Origin: Cupriavidus necator N-1 | GTDB taxonomy: Bacteria; Pseudomonadota; Gammaproteobacteria; Burkholderiales; Burkholderiaceae | Assembly: GCF_000219215.1 (NCBI RefSeq) | Contig: NC_015724.1 | Coordinates: forward strand, 124,001 to 188,000 | Direction of reading: 5' to 3' | Length of the DNA: 64,000 nucleotides | Notes under the pieces: generated by a model | Databases searched by the model: none | Told to the model about the DNA's origin: nothing | Seen by the model: only the letters and a program-made list of their open reading frames with translations | Shown here: piece by piece, positions 37,410-47,183 of the stretch | Position numbering within the stretch: the stretch's first letter is position 1 | Layout: each line of letters opens with the position of its first letter | Made by a program: the position numbers and the translations under genes

Positions 37410-38852
37410 ATGGCGGCCTACCCATCGGTGAACTGGTGGCCGGGAAACCTCCGTCCGTACGAGTCGAGGCTGTCGTTCGTCGCCCGCTTCTGCGCAATGA
37501 ATGGCATCAACGTCCGAAAATGCGCGAAGTTTTTGAGTGTGGAGCCCGATAGCAACACGCCGCTTCCGATCGACAAAATCAGGCGTCTGGCGTCCGTGCT
37601 CGGTGAGACCGCGCCGCTTGTCGAAGACGTTTTCTCGCCTTCCATACGGTTCATCGATGTCGGCCGTTATGGCCCGCCTCCCGATAGTCGCGAGCGAGGT
37701 GCCATCCGCTATTGCGAGACCTGTGTGCAGCACGGCTACCACAGCTACCTGCATCAGCTTGGGTGGCTTTCGCGGTGCCCATTTCACCTGAGCGAGCTGA
37801 AAACGACCTGGGCGCAGAAGCACACCGCCAGCCTCGTGTCGCAGCGCGTGGGCGCGTTGGAGTTCGTGATGCGGCAACGCTGCAGGACGTGGCCGCACGG
37901 CATTAATGCCGGCTTTCCCGCCCGAGAGCAGGGGCGTGTTGCGTCGCTCGCCGGCTGGGTCGCACGGGCGAGCGTCGCTGCCGCGCGCATGTCGCTCGGC
38001 GAGATCTGGTCGTCGGGCAACGATGGCATGCCGGGGGCCGTCTCCCTCGACCAAGCGTTCGGCCAGCTGCGCACGCTTGAGCCCCCGCCCGAGGACATCG
38101 AGCCGCTCCTTATCGAAGCCGGTGATCGGTGGACTCTGGAAAGCCACGCGTTTGCGCGGCAAGCGAAAATCCAGCTCGGCGGCCTCAGGTTGTGCCACCT
38201 CAGCTTTGCCGAAGTTCTTCACTTCTATATACGCATCAACGCCGCTTCGGCGAATCCGTCTTCGTTTGTCACGCGCCTGCATGCCATGCAGGACCGGCAG
38301 ACTCGCCATGGCACCTGTCGCTGTCGGTGGAGGCTGACCAAGGCGGGATGGCTTTCCCGCTGGGTCAGCGTGCATCCAGAGGAGGGGCCCCGCTGGGGCC
38401 TGATCTGCCCATACGATATCGCGCTCAACGAACTTCAACTCGGCTGGGGCCGTTCGGACCTGGCGCTCTCCAATCGGCAGGCGGAGCAGGAACGGCGGCG
38501 CTTCTGCAGCGTTTCTCACGCCATGCGCGACTTGGGCCTCATCCGCTATACACGGGATGCAGCGGTAGCGCCGGCGGGTTATCTATATGCCGATCAGGAC
38601 GTCTGGACCTGCTGCGAGTGGGTCCGGGAATCGGCGCTAAGCGCAGTGCTCGATATGGCGGTCGCGTGGGAAGCCGAGCTGACGTTCGACGCGCTGACCA
38701 CTTGGCTAGATGACATCGATCGGGGTGTCGATCCACTTGAGCGCGACGATTCCAAATCTTGCGTCCGCCTGTGCGAAACCGACGATGGCCTGTTGCTGAT
38801 CAAGTGGACGAGGGCAGAAGCGAATGTGCGTCGGGGGCGATCCCGGATCTGA
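37410..38852 (+). CDS. tniQ: TniQ-family targeting protein (transposon 1)
   Basis: 480-aa TniQ/TnsD-like protein. The diagnostic N-terminal zinc-binding set is C102-x2-C105 (RYCETC) with C123-P-x-H126 (RCPFH). The C-terminal half is a long, mostly helical domain without recognised motifs. TniQ proteins select the target with TniB. From about 37357 to 38800 the DNA is nearly identical to transposon 2, unlike tniA/tniB. Confidence 0.85.
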   Translation: MAAYPSVNWWPGNLRPYESRLSFVARFCAMNGINVRKCAKFLSVEPDSNTPLPIDKIRRLASVLGETAPLVEDVFSPSIRFIDVGRYGPPPDSRERGAIRYCETCVQHGYHSYLHQLGWLSRCPFHLSELKTTWAQKHTASLVSQRVGALEFVMRQRCRTWPHGINAGFPAREQGRVASLAGWVARASVAAARMSLGEIWSSGNDGMPGAVSLDQAFGQLRTLEPPPEDIEPLLIEAGDRWTLESHAFARQAKIQLGGLRLCHLSFAEVLHFYIRINAASANPSSFVTRLHAMQDRQTRHGTCRCRWRLTKAGWLSRWVSVHPEEGPRWGLICPYDIALNELQLGWGRSDLALSNRQAEQERRRFCSVSHAMRDLGLIRYTRDAAVAPAGYLYADQDVWTCCEWVRESALSAVLDMAVAWEAELTFDALTTWLDDIDRGVDPLERDDSKSCVRLCETDDGLLLIKWTRAEANVRRGRSRI

Positions 38853-38975
38853 GCGCGACGCACCGTGGGCAACGTGAAAGCCGTTGGCTTGCGGCGTATC
38901 GACGCCAGAGTTTCGGCCCAGGGGGCTCGGAACAAAATTGTGCAGAAAACGGAAACAAAATTGTGCAAACCAACG
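38853..38975. repeat. Right end repeats of transposon 1
   Basis: Two head-to-tail copies of a 15-base box, GGAACAAAATTGTGC (38932-38946) and GGAAACAAAATTGTGCAAAC (38951-38970), 20 bp apart, ending in CCAACG at 38975. This mirrors the two-box right end of transposon 2. Confidence 0.65.
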
Positions 38976-38980
38976 ACGGG

Positions 38981-39118
38981 CGTCAGTGAAACTAATTTTG
39001 TTCCCGTCATGGACACGGAAAATAAGGGCAACCAGAGGGTCGAGTAACAAAATTAGTTTAAAAAGCTTAAAGACAAATTGTTCCTTCGGCCGACCGTTAA
39101 ACTAATATTGTATCCTTG
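38981..39118. repeat. Left end repeats of transposon 2
   Basis: Boxes visible: GTGAAACTAATTTTGTTCC (38986), an inverted AACAAAATTAGTTT (about 39047), ACAAATTGTTCC (about 39073) and GTTAAACTAATATTGTATCC (about 39096). They follow one consensus, AAACTAATTTTGTWYC, different from that of transposon 1. Confidence 0.65.
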
Positions 39119-39220
39119 CCCACGTTCCGGCGCTTCCTTGCCTTGCAGTCCCGCGATAGCGCCCTATGGTTCATAGCGATCGGGCCATAGGCGAAGGTGG
39201 CCATTTGTTCTGGAACCTCC

Positions 39221-41260
39221 ATGGAAGTCCGCGACGCTGACGACAGCTGTCATTGCTCCCGCCGCACAATCGGCAGGAGAGCCATCGACACCTCGCTCTG
39301 GGCAAGCCCGGATGAAGGGGCGCTCGAAGGAGAACGGCGCGCGTTGTATTTTGCGAGAAAGCAGGCGGTCTCGCTGTACCTTTCCGGCGCGACGGCCGAC
39401 ACCATCAAGCGTCTCACCTCACTTGGCGCAAAACAGGCTTATCGACTGATCCGCGAACGTTGCCTCGAAACGCATCCGGACGGGCGGCCCTACGGCTGGC
39501 GCGGGCTGGTTCCGTGGACCCGGATCAAGCACTACCGGCGCCATCGGAAGATCCATGTCAGTCAGTTCGGCGGCGGCGCCGTTGGTGCCCTGCAGGCGCT
39601 CCTTGATGCGCAGCCGGAGCTTCGCCAGGCATTCGAAGCGCGTATTCTCGCGAGCGCATCAGGCAAGCGGCTGGTCGAAACCCGGCAGTCGAAAAGACGT
39701 CACTGCGGGTGGCTTCTCGACCAGCTCCGCGAACTTGGATGTGAACAGCGAAACGAGTGGCCGTTCAACACGGCGACCCTGGGATACGTCTCGATTGGCC
39801 GGTTTATCGACAAGGTGTTGTCGGCCAACCCACGAGCGCTGGCGGCGGCGAGCGGCGGTCCAGACCTGGTGTCAAAGCTGAAGACAGGGGACGGAACCGG
39901 ACGGCCGGTTCAGAAGTTCATGCAGCGCGTCGAGATGGATGCGCACAAGCTGGACGGACGTTTCTGCGTGTCGCTTCCCCTGATGGGAGGCGGCTTTCGG
40001 GAGAAGATCGTTCATCGTCTCTGGGTCATCGTGATACTTGAAGTGATGTCGCGCGCGGTGCTCGGCTACTACTTCAGCATGAGACGGGAAGTCTCGAAGG
40101 ATGATGTCCTGCGCGCGCTGAAGCGGGCATTGGGAAAATGGTGTGCGCGCCCGGTAAGCTTCAGCGACAGGGCGTATCTGCCCGATGCCGGGCTTCTGTC
40201 GGTGCTGGGTGACGATTTCGTCGGACTGTGCTGGGATGAGACCAGCGTAGACGGTGCCCTTGCCGAGACCTGTCAGCACGTGCGCGACGCGTTGCGCGAT
40301 ACGGTTCGCGCGACGCTGCTTGAGCCGAAAACCTCGTTCTCGAAACGTCGAAGCAAGGACGACCGGCCCTTCATCGAGGCGTTTTTTCGAAATCTGGCGG
40401 GGAAGGGCTTTCAGCGTCTTTCCAACACCACCGGCGCCAAGCCTCAGGACCGTAAGGGCCGGAAGCCGGAAGACGTTGCGCTGGCAAGCCGATTCCAGTA
40501 CGAATATGCGGAAGAGCTGCTGGACGTGCTCATCGCCAATTACAACGCAACACCGCACAGCGGGATTGGCAACCGCACGCCGCTCGCATACGCGAACTTC
40601 CTGTACCACCACGCCCAGCAGAGCTTCCGCCGAGTCGATCCCGCCGTTGTGGAAGCGCTATTCAGCATCCGCAAGCGCTGCATCGTGCGCGGCGGAGCAG
40701 CGAGTGGGCGCGCCCCGTACGTGGAGTTCTATTACGGCCGCTACACCAACGAGGTGCTGCACAACCGGCACGACCTGGTGGGATCCGAGATCTGGGTGGT
40801 CTGTCACAAGGAGGATGATTGCCGGGTAGCGCTCGCCTCCACGCTTGACGGCATCTCACTCGGTGTACTGCGGGCAGCGCCGCCCTGGAACATTTCACCC
40901 CATAGTCTTGCCGTTCGCGCTGCAATCTCTCAGGCCTGCTCGCACGGACAACTGATTATCCCAGCGGGCGCAGACGCCATTGAAATCTTCATGCGCTTTG
41001 TGGAGAGTCAAGCGCACAAACGCTTACCCGTCCATCCGGCCTACCTCGAAGCGCGACGCATTCTGGTTGCTGCAGCGGATCCGTCGATCGGCGCTGCCAT
41101 GCTGGACGCTGCGATGGATCGTGCCAAACAGAAGGACAGCAGAGGTTCGCGCAACGGTGGCACCAGCAACAAGCCAGCGCGACCTAACGGGGCTATCAAA
41201 ACTGAGCCCGCGACGCCGGGCTCCATGCTCCCGCCACGTCGAATGGCGCAATCGGGGTAG
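39221..41260 (+). CDS. tniA: TniA/TnsB-like DDE transposase (transposon 2)
   Basis: 679-aa transposase with helix-turn-helix, catalytic D240 (VEMDAHKLDG), D339 (LCWDETSVDG), E386 (RPFIEAFFRNL) and a C-terminal barrel region. ATG 39221 aligns with an internal Met of the transposon 1 protein; ATG 39197 is also in frame. The ATG that matches the transposon 1 start (GCCCTATGGTTC, 39166) is one base out of frame here, so this copy has lost about 17 N-terminal residues by an indel. The proteins are similar throughout, but DNA identity is visibly lower than for tniQ. Confidence 0.87.
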   Translation: MEVRDADDSCHCSRRTIGRRAIDTSLWASPDEGALEGERRALYFARKQAVSLYLSGATADTIKRLTSLGAKQAYRLIRERCLETHPDGRPYGWRGLVPWTRIKHYRRHRKIHVSQFGGGAVGALQALLDAQPELRQAFEARILASASGKRLVETRQSKRRHCGWLLDQLRELGCEQRNEWPFNTATLGYVSIGRFIDKVLSANPRALAAASGGPDLVSKLKTGDGTGRPVQKFMQRVEMDAHKLDGRFCVSLPLMGGGFREKIVHRLWVIVILEVMSRAVLGYYFSMRREVSKDDVLRALKRALGKWCARPVSFSDRAYLPDAGLLSVLGDDFVGLCWDETSVDGALAETCQHVRDALRDTVRATLLEPKTSFSKRRSKDDRPFIEAFFRNLAGKGFQRLSNTTGAKPQDRKGRKPEDVALASRFQYEYAEELLDVLIANYNATPHSGIGNRTPLAYANFLYHHAQQSFRRVDPAVVEALFSIRKRCIVRGGAASGRAPYVEFYYGRYTNEVLHNRHDLVGSEIWVVCHKEDDCRVALASTLDGISLGVLRAAPPWNISPHSLAVRAAISQACSHGQLIIPAGADAIEIFMRFVESQAHKRLPVHPAYLEARRILVAAADPSIGAAMLDAAMDRAKQKDSRGSRNGGTSNKPARPNGAIKTEPATPGSMLPPRRMAQSG

Positions 41261-41263
41261 GTC

Positions 41264-42244
41264 ATGCGATTCCCTCTGCCCGAGCGCATCGATCCGCGAC
41301 ACTGCATCGTGACGAAGCAGTACGCAGTATATACGCCGCCCATGCACGAGATGATTGAACAGCTCGGCGAATGGATCGACCAGCAGCGCCCCGGCGGCTA
41401 TATATATGGTGCATCACGGCTGGGCAAGTCTCGCTGCGTGCAATGGTACGTCGCTCAGGTGCTGCAGGAACGCCTTAACGCCGTGGTACCGCTGGTGGTG
41501 TGGAATCGCCGTCCGGACAGCCAGACAAGCGAAGCAGGATTCTGGCATCAGCTGTTACTCGCCTCGAACTTCGAATTCGCCAACCCGGCGAAACCACCGA
41601 AAAGAGCGGAAGGGATCCACCTGTGCAGGCAACGCTTCATCGCCATTGCGAACAACGCGCAGCGTAATTATGTAGTACTGACCATCGACGAAGCGCAGGA
41701 TTTGACGTTCCGGGAGTGGAAGTGGTTGCTCGGTCTTCAGAATGACCTTGATTACGAGGGCTACCTGCTGAGCGTGTTTTCCGTCGGCTCGCACCAGCTG
41801 AACTATCGTCACGAGTATATGGCGATCACCGGCAACGCTCACCTGGCAGCACGTTTTATGGCCGCGCATGCGCGATTTCATGGGCTGCGTTCGCCGGAAG
41901 AAATCGCATACGTGCTCAACGGCTACGATATCGACTCGGAATGGCCACCGGGCAGCGGCGTTTCATACCTGAAGTATTTCGCGCCGGTTCAATTCGCGAC
42001 AGGGCACCGCCTTGCAGACTGTGCCGCGCTGGTGTGGAAAGCGCTGGTGGAACTCTCGCCCGAATCTGCGCGCCGTCATCTCGAGTTCCCGATGCAGCAT
42101 ATCGCCAGGGCAACCGAGGCGATGCTTTTCCAGCTGGCGCATGGCGGAGACTGGGTTGACGTGACGTCTTACGAGAACTGGTTGCAGGAATTCGCAAAAG
42201 CGAACTTCCCGGACCACATGAGGATCATCTCGACGGGTAGTTGA
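41264..42244 (+). CDS. tniB: TniB/TnsC-like AAA+ ATPase (transposon 2)
   Basis: 326 aa, the same length as its transposon 1 counterpart. Walker A GASRLGKS, Walker B VVLTIDEAQDL. Differences from copy 1 are spread over the protein (for example QVLQERLNAVV versus NELQERFKAVM) until about the last 15 codons, where the sequence becomes identical (AKANFPDHMRIISTGS). One base separates it from tniQ. Confidence 0.87.
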   Translation: MRFPLPERIDPRHCIVTKQYAVYTPPMHEMIEQLGEWIDQQRPGGYIYGASRLGKSRCVQWYVAQVLQERLNAVVPLVVWNRRPDSQTSEAGFWHQLLLASNFEFANPAKPPKRAEGIHLCRQRFIAIANNAQRNYVVLTIDEAQDLTFREWKWLLGLQNDLDYEGYLLSVFSVGSHQLNYRHEYMAITGNAHLAARFMAAHARFHGLRSPEEIAYVLNGYDIDSEWPPGSGVSYLKYFAPVQFATGHRLADCAALVWKALVELSPESARRHLEFPMQHIARATEAMLFQLAHGGDWVDVTSYENWLQEFAKANFPDHMRIISTGS

Positions 42245-42245
42245 C

Positions 42246-43685
42246 ATGGCGGCCTACCCATCGGTGAACTGGTGGCCGGGAAACCTCCGTTCGTACGAGT
42301 CGAGGCTATCGTTCGTCGCCCGCTTCTGCGCACTGAATGGCATCAACGTCCGAAAATGCGCGGAGTTTTTGAGTGTGGAGCCCGATAGCAACACGCCGCT
42401 TCCGATCGACGAAATCAGGCGCCTGGCGTCCGTGCTCGGTGAGACCGCGCCGCTTGTCGAAGACGTTTTCTCGCCTTCCATACGCTTCATCGATGTCGGC
42501 CGTTATGGCCCACCTCCCGATAGTCGCGAGCGAGGTGCCATCCGCTATTGCGAGACCTGTGTGCAGCACGGCTACCACAGCTACCTGCATCAGCTTGGGT
42601 GGCTTTCGCGGTGCCCATTTCACCTGAGCGAGCTGAAAACGACCTGGGCGCAGGAGCACACCGCCAGCCACGTGTCGCAGCGCGTGGGCGCGTTGGAGTT
42701 CGTGATGCGGCAACGCTGCAGGACGTGGCCGCACGGCATTGATGCCGGCTTTCCCGCCCGAGAGCAGGGGCGTGTTGCGTCGCTCGCCGGCTGGGTCGCA
42801 CGGGCGAGCGTCGCTGCCGCGCGCATGTCGCTCGGCGAGATCTGGTCGTCGGGCAACGATGGCATGCCGGGGGCCGTCTCCTTCGACCAAGCGTTCGGTC
42901 AGCTGCGCACGCTTGAGCCCCCGCCCGAGGACATCGAGCCGCTCCTGACCGAAGCCGGTGATCGGTGGAGTCTGGAAAGCCACGCGTTTGCGCGACAAGC
43001 GAAAATCCAGCTCGGCCGCCTCAGGTTGTGCCACCTCAGCTTTGCCGAAGTTCTTCACTTCTATATACGCATCAACGCCGCTTCGGCGAATCCGTCTTCG
43101 TTTGTCACGCGCCTGCATGCCATGCAGGACCGGCAGACTCGCCATGGCACCTGTCGCTGTCGGTGGAGGCTGACCAAGGCGGGATGGCTCTCCCGCTGGG
43201 TCAACGTGCACCCAGAGGAGGGGCCCCGCTGGGGCCTGATCTGCCCATACGATATCGCGCTCAACGAACTTCAACTCGGCTGGGGCCGTTCGGACCTGGC
43301 GCTCTCCAATCGGCAGGCGGAGCAGGAACGGCAGCGCTTCTGCAGCGTTTCTCACGCGATGCGCGACTTGGGCCTCATCCGCTATACACGGGATGCAGCG
43401 GTAGCGCCGGCGGGTTACCTATATGCCGATCAGGACGTCTGGACCTGCTGCGAGTGGGTCCGGGAGTCGACGCTAACCGCAGTGCTCGAGATGGCGGTCG
43501 CGTGGGAAATCGAGCTGACGTTCGACGCGTTGACCACTTGGCTGGATGACATCGATCGGGGTGTCGATCCGCTTGAGCGCGACGATTCCAAATCTTGCGT
43601 CCGCCTGTGCGAAACCGACGACGGGCTGTTGCTGATCAGGTGGACGCAGGCAGACGGGTCCGCGTCGCAGACGACTCCGTTCTGA
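42246..43685 (+). CDS. tniQ: TniQ-family targeting protein (transposon 2)
   Basis: 479-aa TniQ with the same zinc-binding set (YCETC ... RCPFH). By eye only about 20 residues differ from the transposon 1 protein before the C-terminal tail, where LLIRWTQADGSASQTTPF replaces LLIKWTRAEANVRRGRSRI. The near identity contrasts with the more diverged tniA upstream and marks a homogenised block. Confidence 0.85.
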   Translation: MAAYPSVNWWPGNLRSYESRLSFVARFCALNGINVRKCAEFLSVEPDSNTPLPIDEIRRLASVLGETAPLVEDVFSPSIRFIDVGRYGPPPDSRERGAIRYCETCVQHGYHSYLHQLGWLSRCPFHLSELKTTWAQEHTASHVSQRVGALEFVMRQRCRTWPHGIDAGFPAREQGRVASLAGWVARASVAAARMSLGEIWSSGNDGMPGAVSFDQAFGQLRTLEPPPEDIEPLLTEAGDRWSLESHAFARQAKIQLGRLRLCHLSFAEVLHFYIRINAASANPSSFVTRLHAMQDRQTRHGTCRCRWRLTKAGWLSRWVNVHPEEGPRWGLICPYDIALNELQLGWGRSDLALSNRQAEQERQRFCSVSHAMRDLGLIRYTRDAAVAPAGYLYADQDVWTCCEWVRESTLTAVLEMAVAWEIELTFDALTTWLDDIDRGVDPLERDDSKSCVRLCETDDGLLLIRWTQADGSASQTTPF

Positions 43686-44087
43686 GCCGACGTTGGGCAC
43701 GAGCTCGGCACGGATCGGGCCGCCATTGGGCAATCGGGCGCCGCACGAAAGGGGCGCCAAGGTAAGTCAAGACGATGGCAGCCCGGCGCTCAGCCAGATC
43801 GCCGCGAGGCTTTGCGCTGACCGAAAGCCTCAGTGAACTGCCGGGCGCGTCGGGTATTCGTTTGCAACTGACGGTCGAACGTAGCCGGCATCATCACGGC
43901 GGTCGAGAGCGACCAGCGATGTTTGCATCCAGGTGATGGGGCGTGTGCGCGGTCATCATGGCTGACGCACATTGCGTCGGCCGGTGTGGTGCTTGGCTCG
44001 CCGTCGCTGCGCATAGTTGAACAGCAGGAGGGCGGTGCACCTCTGGTGGGCGCGGCTGCACGAGGATTTTGCTCCAGGGGGCTAGGA
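43686..44087. other. Non-coding 3' part of transposon 2
   Basis: About 400 bp between tniQ and the right end boxes. Only short overlapping frames without ribosome sites; no cargo gene recognised. The GGGGGCTAGGAACAAAATT just before the end boxes matches the corresponding GGGGGCTCGGAACAAAATT of transposon 1. Confidence 0.5.
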
Positions 44088-44165
44088 ACAAAATTAGTTT
44101 CAAAATGGATACAAATTTAGTTTAACCAACGGGGGCACATGCCATTTGCGTCAGTAGCCTGTCCC

Positions 44166-44190
44166 TTGACATAAGCGGACTTATGTCTAA
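44166..44190. promoter_or_regulatory. Dyad site A (TTGACATA-N8-TATGTC)
   Basis: TTGACATA (44166-44173) and TATGTC (44182-44187) flank an 8-bp centre, AGCGGACT. A matching site with a different centre lies at 59365-59389. Inverted arms around a short variable centre are the form of tyrosine-recombinase crossover sites, and the recombinase gene was adjacent before the transposons entered. An alternative is an operator of the kfrA-like gene, since TTGACA could also serve as a -35 box. Confidence 0.55.
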
Positions 44191-44220
44191 AGTCTTGCCG
44201 AAAAAATTGGATATTACGCG

Positions 44221-44235
44221 TATTACGTAGTAATA
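44221..44235. promoter_or_regulatory. Putative KfrA autoregulatory operator
   Basis: TATTAC-GTA-GTAATA inverted repeat about 30 bp before the kfrA-like start, with a further ATATTACGCG copy just upstream (44211). KfrA proteins bind inverted repeats in their own promoter, so this is the expected place. Confidence 0.5.
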
Positions 44236-44265
44236 TATCGCCGATTCACCCCGTATTTTTTGCTG

Positions 44266-45417
<1,152 letters not shown>

Positions 45418-45605
45418 GCTGGGCGAAGAACAGGGCGACGAGCCGGGGGCGGCGGCGCTACCCAACAATCAGGACGAAGGCAACGACAGCAGTGACGGCA
45501 GCGATGACAGCAAAGACTGAGCGGGGGACGCGATCCGCTGAAGCGAACGACACGCAAGAGACAAGGTCTCACCGTCCATGGGATTAGGAAGCGTCTGCAC
45601 CTGCA

Positions 45606-46727
45606 GTGGCTTCAATGAAGGAGAACAAATTGGCCCCAGAGCAAGAGGTTGAACCCCGTGTCGCGAGCAATGCGACGAACGGATTGGGTCAGATGGAGCT
45701 TCCCATCGCTGAGGCGATGCGCGACGCGGATCCCGCCATTGGTGAAGCCAGTGGTGCAGGCGTCGGTAGTGGCAGCGTTGACACTCAGGCCCAACGCTTG
45801 GACTTCTGGTCGACAAGCCGGGATAGCGGCCCGACGGCGACCGTGTCATATCGGCGCCGGCGGTCTTACGCAGCCCCGGACGCTTCAACGGAAGACGTGG
45901 CACCGGAAGAATCGAGGGAAGCTGCCGCCTCGGAAGCGTTGACTGAATCCGACGCGCCGGAAGCGCCCATTGAAGCCATGCCCTCGGAAGCGACCACTGA
46001 AGCCGTGGCCGAAGCTCCGGTTGAAGTCCTGGCCACGGACGAACCGATGGAAGCTGCCGCCCGGGACGAACTGACCGAATCGGCCGCCCCGGTAGCACCG
46101 CTTTACGCCCCAGCTCCGGAAGCAGCGCCGGAAGAGAGGCAGGCCCCGAAGCGCGGTCGGAAGCCGAAAGCGCTCACCGAAACCGCCGCTCCCGAAGCAG
46201 CGCCGGAAGGGAGGCGGACCCCGAAGCGCGGTCGGAAGCCGAAAACCCTAGCCGAAGTTGCCGCTCCGGAAGTCACGACTCAAGAGACCCCAACCCGGAA
46301 GCGCGGGCCGAAGCAGATAACACTGCCTGGAGTGGAGGCTGCCCCGGAAGCGCCGACTCAGAAGCCGCAAACCCGGAAGCCGCGACAGGAGCAAAAAACG
46401 CCTACCGCAACCCAAAGCCCGTCCCAATCCTCACTGCTCGCTCAACTGGCATCTGTCAATGCGCAACTTGAGCAGTTGCGAGCCACGGAAGTGCCAAAGG
46501 TCGTGGAGGAGATTCGGCAGTTGATGCAGGAGTACGACCTCAGCATTGAGGACATTGCGGGCAAGCCCAGTGTTGAGCCCGCTGCCCGCGCTGTTCCGAC
46601 CAAGACGAAGGCCGCGCCGCCTCCGAGGTACCGCAACCCCAAGACGGGCCAGACCTGGTCGGGGCGCGGTAGGGCTCCCGCGTGGATTGGCAAAAAGTCC
46701 GAGCGTTTCCTAATCAGTTCTCCATAG
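45606..46727 (+). CDS. H-NS-family protein with long N-terminal region and AT-hooks
   Basis: 373 aa. The last 40 residues carry the H-NS DNA-binding core (PPPRYRNPKTGQTWSGRGRAPAWI). Preceding it is a short coiled segment (LLAQLASVNAQLEQLRATEVPKVVEEIRQLMQEYDLSIEDI), the usual oligomerisation part. The first 270 or so residues are a low-complexity Ala/Glu/Pro region with two KRGRKPK AT-hook motifs and a related KRGPKQ. Typical H-NS proteins are 90-140 aa, so this is an unusually extended form. Start: GTG 45606 or ATG 45615, both with weak ribosome sites. It probably silences AT-rich foreign DNA such as the operon that follows. Confidence 0.8.
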   Translation: MASMKENKLAPEQEVEPRVASNATNGLGQMELPIAEAMRDADPAIGEASGAGVGSGSVDTQAQRLDFWSTSRDSGPTATVSYRRRRSYAAPDASTEDVAPEESREAAASEALTESDAPEAPIEAMPSEATTEAVAEAPVEVLATDEPMEAAARDELTESAAPVAPLYAPAPEAAPEERQAPKRGRKPKALTETAAPEAAPEGRRTPKRGRKPKTLAEVAAPEVTTQETPTRKRGPKQITLPGVEAAPEAPTQKPQTRKPRQEQKTPTATQSPSQSSLLAQLASVNAQLEQLRATEVPKVVEEIRQLMQEYDLSIEDIAGKPSVEPAARAVPTKTKAAPPPRYRNPKTGQTWSGRGRAPAWIGKKSERFLISSP

Positions 46728-47183
46728 TGGCAAACGAACCGCCGCTGACCGCGTTTCGAGGGGTGGCCGCGACTCGCTGGATCCAGCCAGATGGCCGACT
46801 GCTGGGTGCCGTTTGAGGCACTTTACGACAGGGTGCTTTGATCCGCCGCCGCCATCCGATCCGCCAGTCACGTACCTGCAATGCCGAAAAAGTCACCTGG
46901 GACGGGGCAGGGCCGCGATGCCGCCCTGGCTGCGGCCGGCAGTCAATGCGGGGCAGAGCGTAGAATTTTTCCGGCTCGCGCAAGCTGATGCACTGGTTTG
47001 ACAGCAATGGCTTGCCACTGCGAAGGCAGGCGCACGAACGATGTTCGCATCTTCAGTCCTGCTACCTAATCATCGCCAGTGATTAGTGCCGGGACAACAT
47101 ACTAATACTCCTCCCAATTTGGGGGATTTTGAAGTGTTTACGTGTAAACTCTCGGCCAGTGAAATAAAAGTACATGCAAATCT
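46728..47183. other. Intergenic region upstream of the MTase operon
   Basis: About 450 bp without a supportable gene. The last 100 bp are AT-richer and contain the inverted repeat GTTTAC-GT-GTAAAC (47136-47149), placed like an operator 35 bp before the methyltransferase start. No clear ribosome site precedes ATG 47184. Confidence 0.5.
47136..47149. promoter_or_regulatory. Inverted repeat GTTTAC-GT-GTAAAC, putative operator
   Basis: Perfect 6-bp arms with a 2-bp centre, upstream of the methyltransferase-ATPase-HEPN operon. No regulator gene is encoded in the operon, so the binding protein is unknown; it might be recognised by the operon's own products or by a host factor. Confidence 0.45.

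Larger units (their letters stand above)
34142..38975 (+). mobile_element. Transposon 1: minimal TniA-TniB-TniQ element
   Basis: About 4.83 kb with only three genes and no cargo or resolvase. The left end begins CGTTAGTTTGCACAATTTTG and the right end (reverse complement) CGTTGGTTTGCACAATTTTG. Further copies of the GCACAATTTTGT-type box lie inside both ends: near 34230 and 34260 on the left, and 38932-38945 on the right. The architecture (DDE transposase, AAA+ ATPase, TniQ) is that of the Tn402/Tn5053-Tn7 superfamily. Exact end bases are inferred by aligning the ends of both elements. Target duplication is not clean: CGGGG on the left, ACGGG on the right. Confidence 0.78.
38981..44131 (+). mobile_element. 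Transposon 2: minimal TniA-TniB-TniQ element
   Basis: About 5.15 kb, same gene order and orientation as transposon 1, starting 5 bp (ACGGG) after it. The left end is CGTCAGTGAAACTAATTTTG and the right end (reverse complement) CGTTGGTTAAACTAAATTTG. So the outer CGT..G and the TTTGT core are shared with transposon 1, but the box reads AAACTAATTTTGT instead of GCACAATTTTGT. About 450 bp after tniQ (43686-44131) holds no gene I can support, only the end repeats at 44088-44131. Confidence 0.78.

Noticed and set aside
37389..38519. Minus-strand frame opposite tniQ, repeated at 42306-43355
   Set aside because: Conserved in both copies only because tniQ is nearly identical; no protein features.
34142..44131. 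Clean 5-bp target duplication for the transposon pair
   Set aside because: Flanks read CGGGG, ACGGG and GGGGC. They are G-rich and similar but not identical at the ends I infer, so I do not claim a duplication.
46714..47007. Minus-strand frame after the H-NS-like gene
   Set aside because: No ribosome site, unusual composition and partial overlap with the H-NS end; treated as non-coding.
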